Below, one piece after another: positions 1-13,936 of a stretch of 64,000 nucleotides of DNA. The notes beneath the pieces were generated by a model. It had not been told where the DNA came from. It made no database searches and worked only from the letters and a program-made list of their open reading frames with translations. Position numbers and translations under genes: made by a program. Positions within the stretch are counted from its first letter, which is position 1. Each line of letters starts with the position of its first letter. This stretch comes from Pochonia chlamydosporia 170 (taxonomy: Eukaryota; Ascomycota; Sordariomycetes; Hypocreales; Clavicipitaceae): positions 682,001 through 746,000 of the forward strand of contig NC_035794.1 of NCBI RefSeq assembly GCF_001653235.2, given 5' to 3'.

Positions 1-972
1 TGCTCTCGACATTTGTGAATAAACTCTGCACTAAATTTCTTGAACGTAGCGACGGCGTATAGAGTAAACTCGTCATCATGGTCAACTTCAACAGACGATC
101 TCGGTACAACCATGGGTGAGAGCGTTTCGTATGACTTGATGAATTCTTTCTTATTGTTGTTTGGCACGGCAATGAGATGTGTTTCGATGTATTCGGAATC
201 TTGAACTAAAAGTTTCGGGTTGACTATCGGAGTCAATGACTTGGTCGACAAGTTGCCACTGCACATGTGAATATGTCAGTTAGATGTCGCAGGTTGCTGA
301 GGTAAATTGATATTCGTCTTACGTTTGGCGCCGCTGCAAAGCAGCAAGACTTGACTTGACGGCGTTGTGCTGGTTGAACTTGGTTTTGACGTCGTTGTCT
401 ACCGTTACCAGTTCCTAAAGAAGTCAAAACATGAGCCAAAGTCACTAGGTTTCTCGGTCGGGAAAGCAGGCAAATACCTTTTGAAGAATATCTATCAGCT
501 CGCCGAGGGATTTATCACTTCGATATCGGATCTTGTTCCAAGTAAAGGTACGCAGGTACTGTTCTGTGGGCTCTAATATTCAAGCATGCGCTGTTAGCAT
601 GGAAGGGAATCTGGAGGGGGGCCTGGGCAGGCCAAGGCAGACCAGTTGGACCGCGGTCAAGGCTTGGATGCACTTACTATCGTTGACCATTTTGTAAGAA
701 GCCAGGCGCTCTTCGTCGTTGTTCAAGACGGATCGGAGCGATTCGCCAACCTTCGCGACAACTGCGTGACATGTCGTCTCCAGCTTGGTGAGGTCGTCTG
801 CCTGCTGGACTAGGGCATCAAGTGTGCCAATCTTGAAGTCCGGAATGCTGAAAGAGCTGACGCTACCATTGTCTGGCGAGATGGTAGCGCTGAGAGACGA
901 GATGGCATCAGCTTTGTCGTTCGAATCGAAGACACCGAGGGGTAGGGACACAACGGCATAGCGCGAAGACAT
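1..972 (-). CDS. VMA5: V-type ATPase subunit C (5' part, runs off left edge)
   Basis: Peripheral V1 subunit C of the vacuolar proton pump, which bridges the V1 stator stalks to Vo and governs reversible assembly on vacuole/endosome membranes. Exons read 972-678, 572-478, 414-323 and 258 to the window start; each join keeps phase and uses GT/AG (gtaagt, gtattt, gtaaga donors). The product starts MSSRYAVVSLPLGVF and carries the family signature DFKIGTLDALVQQADDL, then RTFTWNKIRYR and TGNLSTKSLTPIV. About 246 residues are visible of a protein usually near 390. An in-frame Met exists at 1275, but the upstream peptide does not resemble the family, so 972 is preferred. Next gene on the right is divergent. 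Confidence 0.95.
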
Positions 973-2159
973 GGTGACGTTGTCAGAACCAAGGGCAGGC
1001 AGACGAGGAGGTATGACGTTGACGACGGACGCGGGGGACACAGCTCGACGAGAAAGGTGGTGAGTAACGGGCCTCTCGAGGGTGAAACTGCTTTGCCTGG
1101 CCGGCAAGTTGAATTTGCGTTCAGTCAAGCTTCCAGAGCTGGCTGGACTTTGTGAGGTGATGTCGTTTGCCGTCAACTGGTGCAAGATGCGGGCCTCGCG
1201 AGTGGGGAAGGAATGATGGATGGAACACCAGTTGACCTCAAAGCTCTTACCCAAGCTCCTGCATTGGAGGGACATGAGTGGACGGGCGGGTAAGAGAGGT
1301 CCCGCTTGGTTACTTCAATGTCGGTTGGTTGTGCTGTATGGTGCTGGAGACAGTAAAGAGGTTCGCCGTAGCTGCAGCGGCTTAGTGCGCTGAGGCTCCA
1401 TCATGGATGTCCCGCCTGGTGCCATGTCCTAGTTGACATGTCAAGTCAATAACATTGAACTTGGAACATCGGAACAGGCTAGGGCTCGGTGCAATTTCAT
1501 AGTTGAGAGCTTGACCTCAGCCAGGCTTGAATTGAGCAGACATGGACGTCTGGTCAAGTTTCTGTGAGCACCCGAGCAGACATGGAGTCAACAAACCAAA
1601 CAACGTCGTGGTGAAATGTCCCAGCCTTGTAACGGCCTCGTTGCGTCTTGACCCAACATTGAAACAAGTACGCCATAACTCACGCCACGATTGAAGAGGT
1701 CCAGTGGTAGGCCAAGGCTAACCAGTTGACCTGACCTCAGCGCAACTTGCCCCTGCCCCGGCTGTCACCCAGCTCAAGTCAAGGCATTGGGCCTGGTCTG
1801 GTCCAGTCAGGTCGAGTCCGGTCAAATCTGATTTGGTACGACCAACACCATGCCGAACCTTTCAATGCGTATCCCACCGACATCTACTCTTCACGTCGAC
1901 AATGTCTCGTCTGCCGTCGCTACCAACAGCTTCGCTCATTCCGCACGCCAAACCCGACGCTTTATTAACATCCGTCGCCTTACAATCCCATCGTCCATCT
2001 GAGGCGCTTCGTTGTGCCATGTGGACTTGAGGAACGTCGAGTCCGATATCCAGACCAACGGCTCCGTCCGTCGGCCAGTTTGTCGCAAGGCATGTAGCCG
2101 CCACAACTCAGCTGTTGACGACAACCGACGACTTCTCAAGTTGATTGAGAATCGCAGCA
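973..2159. other. Intergenic region between divergent genes
   Basis: Shared upstream region of VMA5 (minus) and the AT-hook gene (plus). No convincing coding exon. Short ORFs here overlap on both strands without family motifs. Holds two copies of AACATTGAA (1451-1459 and 1655-1663) and two copies of GAGCAGACATGGA. Confidence 0.6.
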
Positions 2160-4430
2160 ATGCCGCCAGTCGCAGGTACGTCTCCTCTTTGTCGCAACCC
2201 AAGACAACAGTGCCGGGACCTATCTTTGAGCTAAAACATGAGACCGCAGCACCGGGGAACCCTGATAGTCGCCTCAATCACAATGCCCCCCAAGCTGAAC
2301 TTGTCGAAGCAGCCGGTGTAGATGACGATATCCCGTCAATGCTGCCATCAGCAACCTTCACGGCATCGATGCCACCCGACAATGGCAATGGTACGCTCAT
2401 CACTCTCGTCTATTAGCACTGGGAATGCTGCGACTAACCAGACACTTATCGTATTTTCAGACGCCGCATACACCTCTACAAGCTTTGCATACTATGACGG
2501 CCGCATCAAGAACGGCATCCCTTCCAAACTCCAGCACCTCGATTCCGGCAAACATGGGAACTTTTCTGTCATGCACATAGGACTCTTGAATCTAGGTTCC
2601 TCTGAGCGGCTTGAGGCAGCAAGACGTACAAGTGAAGGAACCGAAGCTGCTTCAAGGGTATTCAACCAAGCCGGTTACAGATCATTGCGGCAATTAAAAC
2701 AAGATGGTCCAGCCGCCGAAGCCGAACAACAAGCCATGTCACTAAACAACACAGGAAAGAACAGCGCCAGAAGCAAGTCGCAACCTGGCAACGCATTTGT
2801 TCAGAGGAAGATGTCACTTTCGCCTCACGAGACAAAGGCGGAGCAAGCTCGGCTTTTGACTCTGTTGAGGACGCTTAACCCAGTCAAGGTTGTCGACCAG
2901 CTTTGCAAAGGGCTCGCATATTTTGGTGGAATACCTGGGGCGCCTCCCCCCGCTAATGATGGTATTTTCCCGCAAAGCAACGCTGCGAATGGCTCGGGTT
3001 CGTTCTTCGTCGGCTGGCTGGCCGAAATATTTCCAAACGTGGATGTATCAACAGGCCCTCATATTTCCGTGCCGCCGACATCTGCATCTCCACCGAGCAA
3101 CCTTCAAGCAACTGCTACGGCTTCGTCTTCTCCGATTCCTTTGTCTCCTCCAGCTTCGGCCCTTCCGACCACGACCCCTACAGCTCAAACAGCAGCAACG
3201 GAGTCGTTCTCGACAAATGAAGTGGCTGTTTTACCTGCCAAGAGAAAAAGAGGCAGACCCAAGGGTAGCAAGAGCTCCAAGATACGGGCAGATAAAGGGA
3301 AAAAGCACGTGTCCAAAGCCCTCAAGTACAGTGTACCCCTTGTCATACCAAGCATAGGTGTAGATGGGAGTACGGGAGGAGGGGATCAGCTTGAATCGGA
3401 CACCATAGTAGCCACGGATAATACGTCCGCGCCTGGGCTTCCTGGTCATTCCAATACGCATTCAAAGGCCCAAAACAACACACCGGTGCCAAGGAAAAGA
3501 GGTCGACCAAAAGGATCCAAAAACAGACCAAAAGACAAGGCAAACGAGACACCACCCAGTGTAGCTGAACCAAGAACTGCACGGATCGCCCAGGGAACCC
3601 CGTCATCTGGCACTGTAAATACTGAGAATATTTTCTCGGATGACAATTATCCTGCGTCAGTGCGTTTCTTGGAGGATGGTATAGGCGGCCAGCCCATACC
3701 ACCAACCTCCCGACCTGCCGATGTGGAAGACAACCAACAAATCACTCACACAATCGCGAACAAAAGCCCGGCGCAAAAAAGGAAGTCAACGCAACAGACC
3801 CGACCGGATATCGCAAGAAGTACGAACTTAGCTGCCACCCCATCCCAGGCGCCACAAGGAACGAAGCGTCGTCGCATGTCTACCGTGATAGGCCCCAACG
3901 CTACGTCCGGGTCGCAATCAGAGTCCGTATCTAGCAGCTTTGACTCTCAACCCCATACCACCACTTCTGGAAATGAAGCGATGAGAATGGGAGCACACAC
4001 TCCTCAAGCGCCACAGCTGGGGCATTTCTATAACATCGCTACATCTCCGCAGCCGCAGCAGCTTGAGTCCCCAAGCCTCAATCCGACCATGCAAGGCCAA
4101 CAGACAACGCGTCCATTCAGATCACTGCATGTGAATACCGCAGCGATGCAAAGCTACTACAACCAACAACGATTGCAGCAAGCCTCTCATCATATGACGT
4201 CTATCAGCGCATCCGGCGGCAGCTTTAGTCAGAACTTGCCTGGCGGCACCAACGCACGCTTATCTCAGAATCAGACTAAACATGCTCCTGGGCACCAGCC
4301 AGCTGGACAGCAAGCCCGAGGGAGAAAGCAAGATCCTCAAAGCAACCACAGTCGGCAACCTGCAGCTCAATCAACCACTAATACCACCATGGGCTCGTAT
4401 TCGAGTTTTAATTCCCAAGGCTTCATGTAG
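2160..4430 (+). CDS. AT-hook DNA-binding protein, 708 aa
   Basis: Likely nuclear chromatin-associated protein. Model: exons 2160-2175, 2250-2390 and 2461-4430; introns of 74 and 70 nt have gtacgt/gtacgc donors and cag acceptors, the second with a clear CTAAC branch. Two canonical AT-hooks lie near residues 313-323 (KRKRGRPKGSK) and 397-407 (RKRGRPKGSKN); AT-hooks bind the minor groove of A/T-rich DNA. Before them is a conserved-looking block (SFAYYDGRIKNGIPSKLQHL and FFVGWLAEIFP). The rest is low complexity, rich in Ser, Pro, Gln and Thr, with basic nuclear-localisation-like patches (KRKRGR, KRRRMS). The first 5-codon exon is the weakest part of the model; a start at 2322 would lose the in-frame second exon. 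Exact molecular role unknown. Confidence 0.8.
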
Positions 4431-5383
4431 CTCAGCGTTTGATTTTTGCACACACAAGGGGTGAAAAGATCGACAGCACCAATATTCTTATTTACGCATG
4501 CTACATCTTAAGGCACCAGTCAAGTTTGCTATTTGTTTCTTTATTCGCTAACTTGTTTTTGGGATGATGAATCTCCCGGGGCGCCACGGTAGCAAGCGTT
4601 CTGTATCTTCTTTATGATTGGGGGCTGGGACTCGAAGGATTCGGCGTTGTTTCGGCTCATATGATGTGCACCCGGCGGGATTTACTAACAAAATTTGTCC
4701 GCTATTACTGAAGAGGAACGGATTTGGACCTCGCTGCCTTCTTAATTATTTATTGCATGCATGAGAAAAACTTTTGAAACGCACAGTGATACCAATCTAT
4801 AGAGTCATGAGCATGTTGCGAAAGGCATCGCGCAGAATATAACTAACTACCTAGGTATATGAGAAGTTTTAGTTTATGGTCACAAGGATACAAGATGTGA
4901 GATCATGAAAGTTCAAGTTTACAATGTTTGAATTGTATTGTATTGTCACCAGCACTCTACACGTGCCCCTCTGTAAATTCCCCAGAGAAAATGATAATAG
5001 ACATAAGAGACGTTTCGACAAAGTAATTGCACAGCGCGCGGAATATGTATCCCAACTGCGTGCCCGGCCCGGCTTTCTATGGCCCAGCATGAAGGGGTAT
5101 AACCAGTTAAAAAATAAATAGGACAAAAAAGCCAACACAAACAAGTTCCCTCCATATGCTCTTTCCTAAAGCTTCTCCCTCCCTGACAATCCATCGCATT
5201 CCATCTCTGCTGGATATATGTATGTCACAGACGATGAAAGGGAAAAAAGGGTTGTTGGTGAATTTGGGAAAAGAGTAAACGCCTGTAAATGCTCAAGGTT
5301 CTTTTAAATACGCGATGAATTAACGCATGTGAACAAATAACGTCGTCGTCGTCGGGGTCGCCATCCGTCCGTAGGTTGCTCCT
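4431..5383. other. Intergenic region between convergent genes
   Basis: 3' flanks of the AT-hook and F-box genes. No coding exon seen. Contains one copy of the palindrome TACCTAGGTA at 4848-4857 and a short GTC/CGT repeat near 5341-5355. Confidence 0.6.
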
Positions 5384-7104
5384 TTACTCGGCATCGTCAT
5401 CTATGGCGCTAGCTGACGGCCGAACTGAATCGGGGTTACTCCGACCGTACCACCACTCGTCCTCTTCGTCGAGCCCATCTTCGCGGATGAGGTCCAGCAT
5501 GACTTGCTGATTTCGTTTGATATCCTGAGTTCTTGACACAATACGTCTGTCAAGAATCAAAGCCTCAGCCGTAGTGAGCCATATTTGTTGTAGGACGGGG
5601 GTGTCGTCCAGTAATTTTTGTGCATCCTCGTAGCTAAGGGCCGACATAGGAACATCAGCTGCCAAGCTTGTATGAAAAACCCAGTTAAAATCATGACCTG
5701 TATCCATGCAGCTGGCGTCGATGGAACCTGTGGGGCTTCTAGTCTTGCCGTACGCCTCACTAAATGATGACCTATGCACAGGTCGGTCGCCGCTTGTTGA
5801 CTTCTTGCGTCCAAACCCCTTGAGACCGAGCCGTGACTTGACCGGGGGAGGTTCCATGGGGTGCTCCCTGCCGTCCTTGGTCAAGGAATTATGCCACACA
5901 TCAACAGCAGCCCGCCGATTGTTGTAGCCTTTGATCTCCCATAGCCTCTCTACCTGTCGCAAGCCACCAATACACAAGATTGCGGAATGAATTTCGTCAG
6001 ATGGGCGGTCTCGTAGGTAACCTCGGAGCGACCTCTCAACACGACCCACATAAGTAGGAGGTCGCAACCGTCGACAGAAGGAAGAGATGACCAGAGGGAA
6101 TACTTCGTGGACCCGTAACAGAGTTTGGTCGTCATACATATTCATGATCTCAGCCTCGATTGGGTTCAGGGTATAAGGCTCCTTCTTCAATCCATGTCCA
6201 TCGTGGTCCGCAATATGCTTGAGGTGCAGCTTTCGATATGTCTCAAAGAAATGGAAAACGGTGAAGAGAAGAGGAATTAGTCGGCGACGCATACGCTCTC
6301 GTTGGGGGGCAAATGCTAGTTGTTGCGCTTCCGATTGACGCAGGAATATTTCTTTTGTTATCCACTCGCACATGAGGTGTGCAAGCTTTGCAGCAACGTG
6401 CAATCGGTGCCACAAACTACATAAATAATGAAGCTTGATCTCCGTCTGGTCGACAATCGGGTACAGGCGAAGAGCGTAGGCAGGAATGTGAGTGTCAAGA
6501 TGATATCGCACAATCGGTGCTTCGTTTGCAGTAATCAGGCTATGCCACGTTTTTGAGGCGAGCCTCAGACTGAGGATATCGGTAAGAGGTAAAGACGACA
6601 ATATTTGAACTTGAAGTTCGTTTGGAAGGGCTAGAAATGATTGATCGAACGGAGCAGCACTAGGTCATTTGTTAGATTGAGAAAGGGCGACGTGATAATG
6701 CGGTGAAATACAAACCTTTTCCGTGTCGACTCAGTAGAGGCTCTGATCGGAAGGGGTGTCTCGACATCGACAGCATGTGGCTTTGAATGTAGTAAGGATA
6801 CCTTGTGGCGAAGGCTAAAGAAGCGGCTCTTGTCTTTCTTCTGTTCAACGTGCTTCGTCGGCTCTGGCTCAACGGTTTTGGTTTCCCTCAAGGGAAGGAT
6901 GAATGTTGATGAAGCTACCGCGGCGGAGCTCGACGGGGTAGTTGTTGCTGGTGCTTCTGAAGCATCAGGCAATTGCTGTGGCTGCTGTTGTTGTTGTTGT
7001 TGGCTAGCATTAAGCTGGCTAAGCTTTTCGAAGTACCGCTCTGAAGCGAACTCGGTGATGTGAGGCGGGTCCATGGCGACCGCGCGAGGCGGTTGCTCAG
7101 CCAT
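5384..7104 (-). CDS. F-box domain protein, 554 aa
   Basis: Probable substrate receptor of an SCF ubiquitin ligase. Two exons: 7104-6716 and 6659-5384. The 56-nt intron has a CTAAC branch and ends in tag at 6660; this acceptor, not the nearer tag at about 6631, is the one that keeps phase and restores the full F-box start. F-box at about residues 141-180: LPNELQVQILSSLPLTDILS, followed by a Trp in KTWHSL. The N-terminus is disordered with a poly-Gln run at residues 35-41. The C-terminal 370 residues have no repeat type I can name (no LRR, WD or Kelch) and end in an acidic tail. Substrate unknown. Confidence 0.85.
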
Positions 7105-8324
7105 CGTAAATATTCTTTGAGGTTTGCGATGGAAAGCGAGTGACGGTAAGAATGATCAAAAACGAGCGGCCAGGCCGGCCGGCTCGGGGTAGGGAGAAGG
7201 CGTCTCTATTGCTGGGCGCTGTTGAGGCAAAGCAATCCTAACATGGCTGAGAGCAGATGGTAGAGCAAATTCAAGGGGCGTTCACAAGATGAGAGATCGA
7301 TGTCGATTGAAGGCGAGACGAGACGGCGAAGGTGTCGGTTTGGTCAAGGAGAAAGAGACGTCGAGGTCGCAAGCGTGACTGGATCCACGGTTTGAACGTC
7401 TTCGGCCTTTTCTAACAAAGGCGATTGGTTATCGGTGCTGATGTATTCGCTCAAGTCCAACCTGGTCCTGTCTTCGAGTTGTACAGATGATGGTAAGGAT
7501 GTCGAGCGCACACGAAAGGCTGGACAAAGCGGGATGTCGGAAAGGGAAGTCGAGGGACGGTATAGTCGGATGAGAAAGATAAGGACAACGGAGGCCGTGA
7601 TGTGATTGCGGGACAAGAGGCAAATCGAGACAGAAGGGGAGCAGAATGGTCAGCCAGGACCAGATAGATGCAGACGCAGACGCAGATGCAGAGGACAGAC
7701 TCGTCAGTCAGATACGACAAACGCTCGAGTCGAGACGGGAGACGGGGAAGAGACGGGGCAAGGCGAGGCAGGGCAGGGCATGGCATGGAGTGAGTGGCAT
7801 GGCATGGCGGCGGTGCGTGGACCCAGACAGGCATGGATTTTGCGAGCGGGTGGTGGAGGGTGGGCAGAACCTGGACAGAACATGGGAAGGGCAAGGGAAT
7901 GGAGAATGGACGGCCAGCGTGGGCTGCCACCCCAGACTCCAACGCTGGTTCGTCGAAACGGCCGTTTGGCCGGCCTAATAGTGGAGCGCCAGGAGGAAGG
8001 TACCAACGGCCACTGTGTTTTGTTTCAAAGATACTGTGCCAATCAGCACCCTGCAGGCAAATCTGCGTGGGGGAGCCTGTCGCCCAGACAGTGCGCGGCG
8101 CCGGGTTTACTGTACTCCTCGAGGCCTTCGGCCTCATTTGCGGAGTGACCCAAAATGTTCAAGTCTGGTCCGGTCTGTCTCGTCAACCAAACATTGAAGG
8201 TGCATGGGGAAAGTGTCGAGCCTCTCAAGGGCCACTGGATCTGGATGTTCGATGTTTGGCTCTGACTTTGGCTTTTTTGGTTCTTGCTAGCAGGCGCACA
8301 GCGCTGCAGCAACCAGACTTGAGT

Positions 8325-8355
8325 GTTGTTGTTGTTGTTGTTGTTTTTTTTTTTT
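8325..8355. repeat. GTT microsatellite plus T-run
   Basis: About six GTT units run into a T homopolymer. The overlapping minus-strand ORF with an Asn run is a by-product of this repeat. Confidence 0.85.
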
Positions 8356-11300
8356 AAATTTTGAAATCTCAGGACGCCGTCGCAGGTTACAACCCGGTCC
8401 GCCGCTCGGTGCCAATGGTCCAGTTCCCGGGCAGGGCAGTCTTGTCTGGTGCGCATCACGACATCACCAACAACTCTGTTTGAACCAGATAACGACGGGG
8501 CCTGGGGCCAGCCCACTCCCGCTCCACACGCCCACCCTTTTCTCCGTCGACCAGAATCTCTTTTTTTTTCCACACGGTGTCTCCGGCCTTCTGGGGGGGC
8601 CGACCCCAGAGCCAGAATAAGCCAGAGGCACGCCAAAAGTAGGCAAGCGAAAAGCCATCGTCCCGCAACCCGCAAGCCGCTGCAGCCTCAACATGTCCAG
8701 ACGCCCAGATGGACTTTGATGGATTCGAGGGACTCAGACTTGTGGACCAGGGCTGTCAGTCACTTTAGTGCGACCGTCTCGAAGCCCGCCCAAGACGGAT
8801 CTTCTTTTGGCTTTTGTCTGTCGAACACAATATCACCGTTGGATTTAGCCGAGCCGGACCGACAACCACCGTCAGCAATGACGGAAACCCCATTGTGCCC
8901 CCATTGTGGTAGACCATTTGTTACTGTTGCCAAAAGTATTGGATGGCTTTTCTTGGGGTTCTGGCTGAAGGAGTGATATGCGTTGCGCTGGAGCAATGAT
9001 TGACTCTGCTACTTTCGCCCATGCGGTGACAAGTCCGTCATTTCAACCGAACGAGTTCTGCCACGCCTCATCCGAGGTTTGCTCTTCAAAAATCCGATAC
9101 GTTCTCCGTACCTACTACGGATAATTGACCTAAAACATTTGTCTGGCTTGACCACGACACGGGTCTGCTTGGATGGCATAAACCAATGACCAAGTCACAG
9201 AGCACTAAACCTGTCTCTCCTGCTGAGTACGGAGCACCGATCAACAGATTGGCACGGGGCGGGGTTGAGGGTATAATGGTGAGGTGGAAGTGTCTCGCCT
9301 CTGGTCTCGGTCCTCTAAGCCGTAATACAAACTCATTTCCCACGATAGCGAAATCCCAACTGCCGAAGCGCTTTGTCAAGAACAATACTCCATAGACGAG
9401 AGTCGGTTAGTGTGACGCTGGATACCACGACATGCTTGATGGTGGTTAATAAGATCCCAGCAATGGTGCATTCGTCAATATAGCGACATAGCTCTGTTAT
9501 GCTGTCTCGTGCTTATCAATGCACCACTCGTCATTGTCAGATATGCGTGTCTACCCTTTGGTCATTGGCGACCTAGCAGTGGACCGGCGACCAGAGAAGC
9601 AGTGCCTGTGCCTGAACTCGTGCGTCTGCGTGTGCAACTGGTAATCTACTCTACCACAAGTCTTGTTGCAATGGTTGAGTTGGGTGTGCCACATCGTGGT
9701 TCTGTTTGCTGGCCGTGTTGCATGGTGGTGGAGAACAGAAACATTGACGATGGTGTGTCTGATTTGCCTGATTGCCAGGCACCTGCTTTAACCGGGCCAA
9801 GTGCGGCAAAATCTCATCCCGCCTGGTTACTATTGTCGATTGGCTGAAGATCCACTGGATGGGGAGCAACTTCGGAAGCTCAGGTCTCGCTCCGTCTGTG
9901 CCTTCCCACTCGCAGGTATGTGTTGATTGTCAATTGCCCTTGGTTCCAGTCCGTCCGCTCCCTGCTCCGCCTCCTCTCGACCGCACATCATCAACCTGCT
10001 GAGATTGAATGAGGAGGCCATATCTCTCATGCAGAACGCGACGGGTACAAATCAAGCACATGTTCTGTTGCGACAAAAAAGAACGCCATTTCGATTTTGA
10101 GCACAATGGGAGCCCGACCAGAAAACAGCACCAGAGGGGGGCGTAAAGCCACACCCCGGCCCTTCTCCGGTGGTTTTTGAGACCAGCACCCGAAGTCAAA
10201 GACCCGTGTCTCGTTGATGTCGATCCGCGAAACCTAACCAGCAGGCGGTACGGAGCGTCCTCTGCAGAAAACCAATTTTCCACCAAGGGACTCCCATACT
10301 ATCGCGCCAAAGTGCTTACAACATCGTCCGTACCATACCATTATTTCCTGCAATTTCTCCAGCAGCATTGACGCAATCCATCGGTAGATCCGCAGATCAG
10401 TCTCAACTCGATCCGTCTACTCCTAGATACAGCTTGAGGGTGGTCAGAGGCGCTCAGTTCCGTACCGTCCGTCCGTCCACCCTCACGGGCTGGTCAAGTG
10501 TCGTGAATGAGGTGGGGATGTGACTTATTGCTGCTACATATCCGGTCTCGACAGTCGATACGAGCCTCCTCACCTTGCCTCTATGCTACTGCAACGTGCT
10601 GTGACTTGAATTTGGGGCCGACTCAGTGTCACGGACTCGACCACAAAATTATTAATGGAGCACCTTTGCTGGTGGCTCTAGCGCGGAGAACAGAGTACCG
10701 ACCAGAACCCGACGACGGGTCGTGCCTCTCTCTACAATCATGACGCCCGATTTCCTCTTCGGGTGTGCGATATGATACGGAAAACCTCATCGTGACTGAC
10801 GACATCAGTCACGGGATGGATGAATTACCAGGGCATTGAGGAGTTCCGGGTAATTTGTGCTGCAAAACCACCAATACATGCAGCGGGAGAACATACCACA
10901 CACAGTGTCGCAATACCTCTAGGCTCACGATGTGCCTCAGCTTCGCATCCTCCTGCTGAGCTACCACCTCCGCTACCGTTCGTGTCGCTTCCATCACCAC
11001 CCAATCACATGATTGTACCGAAGCTGGAACACTATTGTCACGTTGTGGTTGTGGAAGGGAGTCTTAGTGTCAATACTATGCAGATGTTGGAGCAAACATG
11101 ACTGGCATTTGGTTGTCACACTCATGGCGGCTCAGCACCTCCCTTGGACATCTACTTTGCCAGGACCGGTTCAGGTGTTTGGCCAATGCTATTGACCCCA
11201 TGGCAAGAAGAAACGACTCCCAGCTGTTCCCTGGTGCCGGGGTTTGGTCGCCCGGCCCTGTCCTTTCTTTGCCTTGTTCGACGGCAGACAATATAACAGC

Positions 11301-13887
11301 CTTTAGAAGCACCCTTTCCAGCGGTGAGATCATGAGACTGCATCTGAATGCAAGGTCCGTCCGTTCCGCCATCACATACCTACGTTCTCTCTCTCGTATT
11401 TTATTGTGAGGCACGGTCGGTATCAATGTGATACATACTCGTATGTATTCCTACTAGTCTCCCTTGTGTCGCCAATCCGCAACATCTCAACACAAGAGCA
11501 TATATTTCGTAGTTTGATGGTTACTTGATCAATCATGTGCACGGGATTGTTGGTTACATGTTTGCGCGGGATACTCTGTAGGACAACAGAATCCTGGGGC
11601 CCTGCGAATCTACGGAGACCTGAAGTAGATATCCACCTTTGTACGGAGCACCAACCGGGCCGTTTACCAACCATGGACGCGTGTATGGTCGTCATGACTT
11701 GCCAGATAGCGATTTACAGCCACGGTTTGGAATTGTTCGGCTCCATCATCCGAGCTGGCCCGCATACAAGCCTTATAATGCCATGCAAGTGAGGCTCACC
11801 TGAGAAAGTCTAACCATTGTGCGAGAATTGAGTGATGGACAGGACAAGGTGTGAGAGAATGTTGTGACAGGGGTGTTCAATATTGTCGATGAGTACTGAC
11901 AACATATGGAAAACTAATACCAAGATACGCCAGCACCTGGGAATAGTGCGAAGCTGGTAGCAGTAACGCTCAAATGTTCCCTGCTAGGCGGAATCGCACA
12001 TCCATGCATTTGAGCCGTGAAGTGATCGGAGAGCGGCACCGAGATTAGACATGCCCCCAAAACATGATATTGTATCATGTAATTATGTATGGAGTACTGT
12101 GCATTGTCTGGAAAAAGGGGTCAATTGCAAAAAGCAAATCCTATCAAGCTCCCATGAAAGCTTGGCCAGAGCCGGATCGGCCGGTGTCATACTCGGCGGT
12201 TCTGGGATAAGCGGCAAGAAGAGCCCCAGTAGAGACATGGAAGAAGTCAAATATTCGGCGGCATTGTTATCATGGATCCGATTGCTCAGGGAAAGTGTTC
12301 CGTATGTGTGAAGTTCCGAGATAAGGTTGGTGCTAGCGGTAGCATCTCGGCCACGAACAATAAACAGGGCCATGTAGCATTGCACAGTACAATGTGCATA
12401 TGGGTGCAGGTGAAAGACACCAGGCAGCAGACAATACCCACAGAGTACTGTGCATGGCTGAATTGAGGAGATAGTTTGACACTTTGGTTTTTTGGATTCT
12501 CTCCACCGGCAAATCGGTCCGGTTACTTCAAGATTGAGTTGGCTGGAGCTTGGGCCTCTTGGTCAAGGTTTGAGGATACGGAGCACCTATGGCAAATTTA
12601 GTCAGCGGTGTTCGGTGTAATACCCGGTACTGGACGGAGAAATTGGCCCTGGTATTGAGACGGACTGGCTTCAATTTGGTGGCTGTTTGACCAATTGAGC
12701 AAATGGTCAAGTTGCGTGCACGTAGAAAGAAGGATTGGTGCTCCAGGTCAGGTGTGGCAGGTCAGCAATTGGCGGTTGTAACTGGCTCAGTTATCATCTG
12801 ATTCTGGTCTAGTTCAGTTCGTGTTGATTGGTGGATGCAAGCATATGGTCTAAAGTCGCCAAAAATAGCATACTTACCCTACAGAGCCATGTCAATATCA
12901 AGGGATACCGTCCAAAACTCCGAGAAGTCGAGCTTCGAGCAGCGCATGATTGATTTCAAATGATCAATAGCTCTACGGCATATTCTGCGGATGTCGATAG
13001 CACAGTTAGCTGGCCAGTATTGAATGTGAAATGTATGGTGCTTGGGACTGTACATAGGCACAGGAGCCAGCGATTGGGAATGCTTGATTGTGGTTGACGC
13101 CATCGAAATAAGAGTGATGCAGGTACGAAGTCTAATGAAATATGTTGCCCACCTAGGCAGGTAGATAGTTTATGTATATCGGGCGTTATTATATACCTAG
13201 GTAGTGTGTACAAATACGGTGCCGTGAATCCTTTTATAGCCATGGTCTATCCATCCCTTGAGCAGATATAGTGGTTCGGCTAGGAAGCGAGGTGTATGTG
13301 AAAAATACATTGTGGGGTCAAAAGTATTTGAACAAGGAAATGTATCGCATATTGCGTTGTGTGCTGAGGCATATTGAGCTGTGTTGGTGTATACTTGGAT
13401 ATATCTAAATACCTTTTGTCGCAGACTGTACTGTACTTCAGTATGTACTTAGGTACCAAGGACAGGTCCCTTGTTCCCAATCATGGTCTGGTCGCATATT
13501 GGGCCGAGCACACCAGATAATAACGTCAAAAGACGGCACCGGGGGCAGTATGTTAAATCGATTCATGTTCGGTTTTTAGTGACACGCTCAATACTCTTCC
13601 AAAGTCGATGATGCAGTGGCATTCCCGTTACGGATAGGTTAAGGTTAACTTGCCTTGTGATTGATGCGATTTGCCCAAAAGGTGCTCCTCCGTACAGAAC
13701 CATGTTTCGCATAAATGAATTGATTTGCAGCCCAACTTGGCGCCCTGGTGTCACCAGTTGAGTTGACGTCTGATTCATCCCCGCATCCGATCCTCCATTT
13801 GACTCAAGGCATCCCCAGTCAATGAACCAGACCAGCCCCAAGCTCGAGTAATGTTCCGAGTCCATAGAGAGTCAACTCGGCCATACA

Positions 13888-13936
13888 GAAGCAACAGCAA
13901 CAGCAACAGCAACAGCAAAAGCAAAAGCAGAAGCAC
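13888..13936. repeat. CAACAG / CAAAAG hexanucleotide repeat
   Basis: Tandem CAACAG units decay into CAAAAG. It creates a spurious Ser/Asn ORF on the plus strand and a poly-Leu ORF on the minus strand. Confidence 0.85.

Noticed and set aside
6631..6715. Longer intron in the F-box gene ending at the tag near 6631
   Set aside because: Puts the F-box out of frame; the acceptor at 6660 keeps phase and completes the domain.
7451..8137. 228-aa minus-strand ORF and its plus-strand mirror ORFs
   Set aside because: Arises from G-rich repetitive DNA; both strands are open and neither shows a domain.
8449..8976. 175-aa plus-strand ORF with a CPHCGRPF-like end
   Set aside because: Low complexity, a single Cys pair only, no splice partner, and overlapped by equally long minus-strand ORFs.
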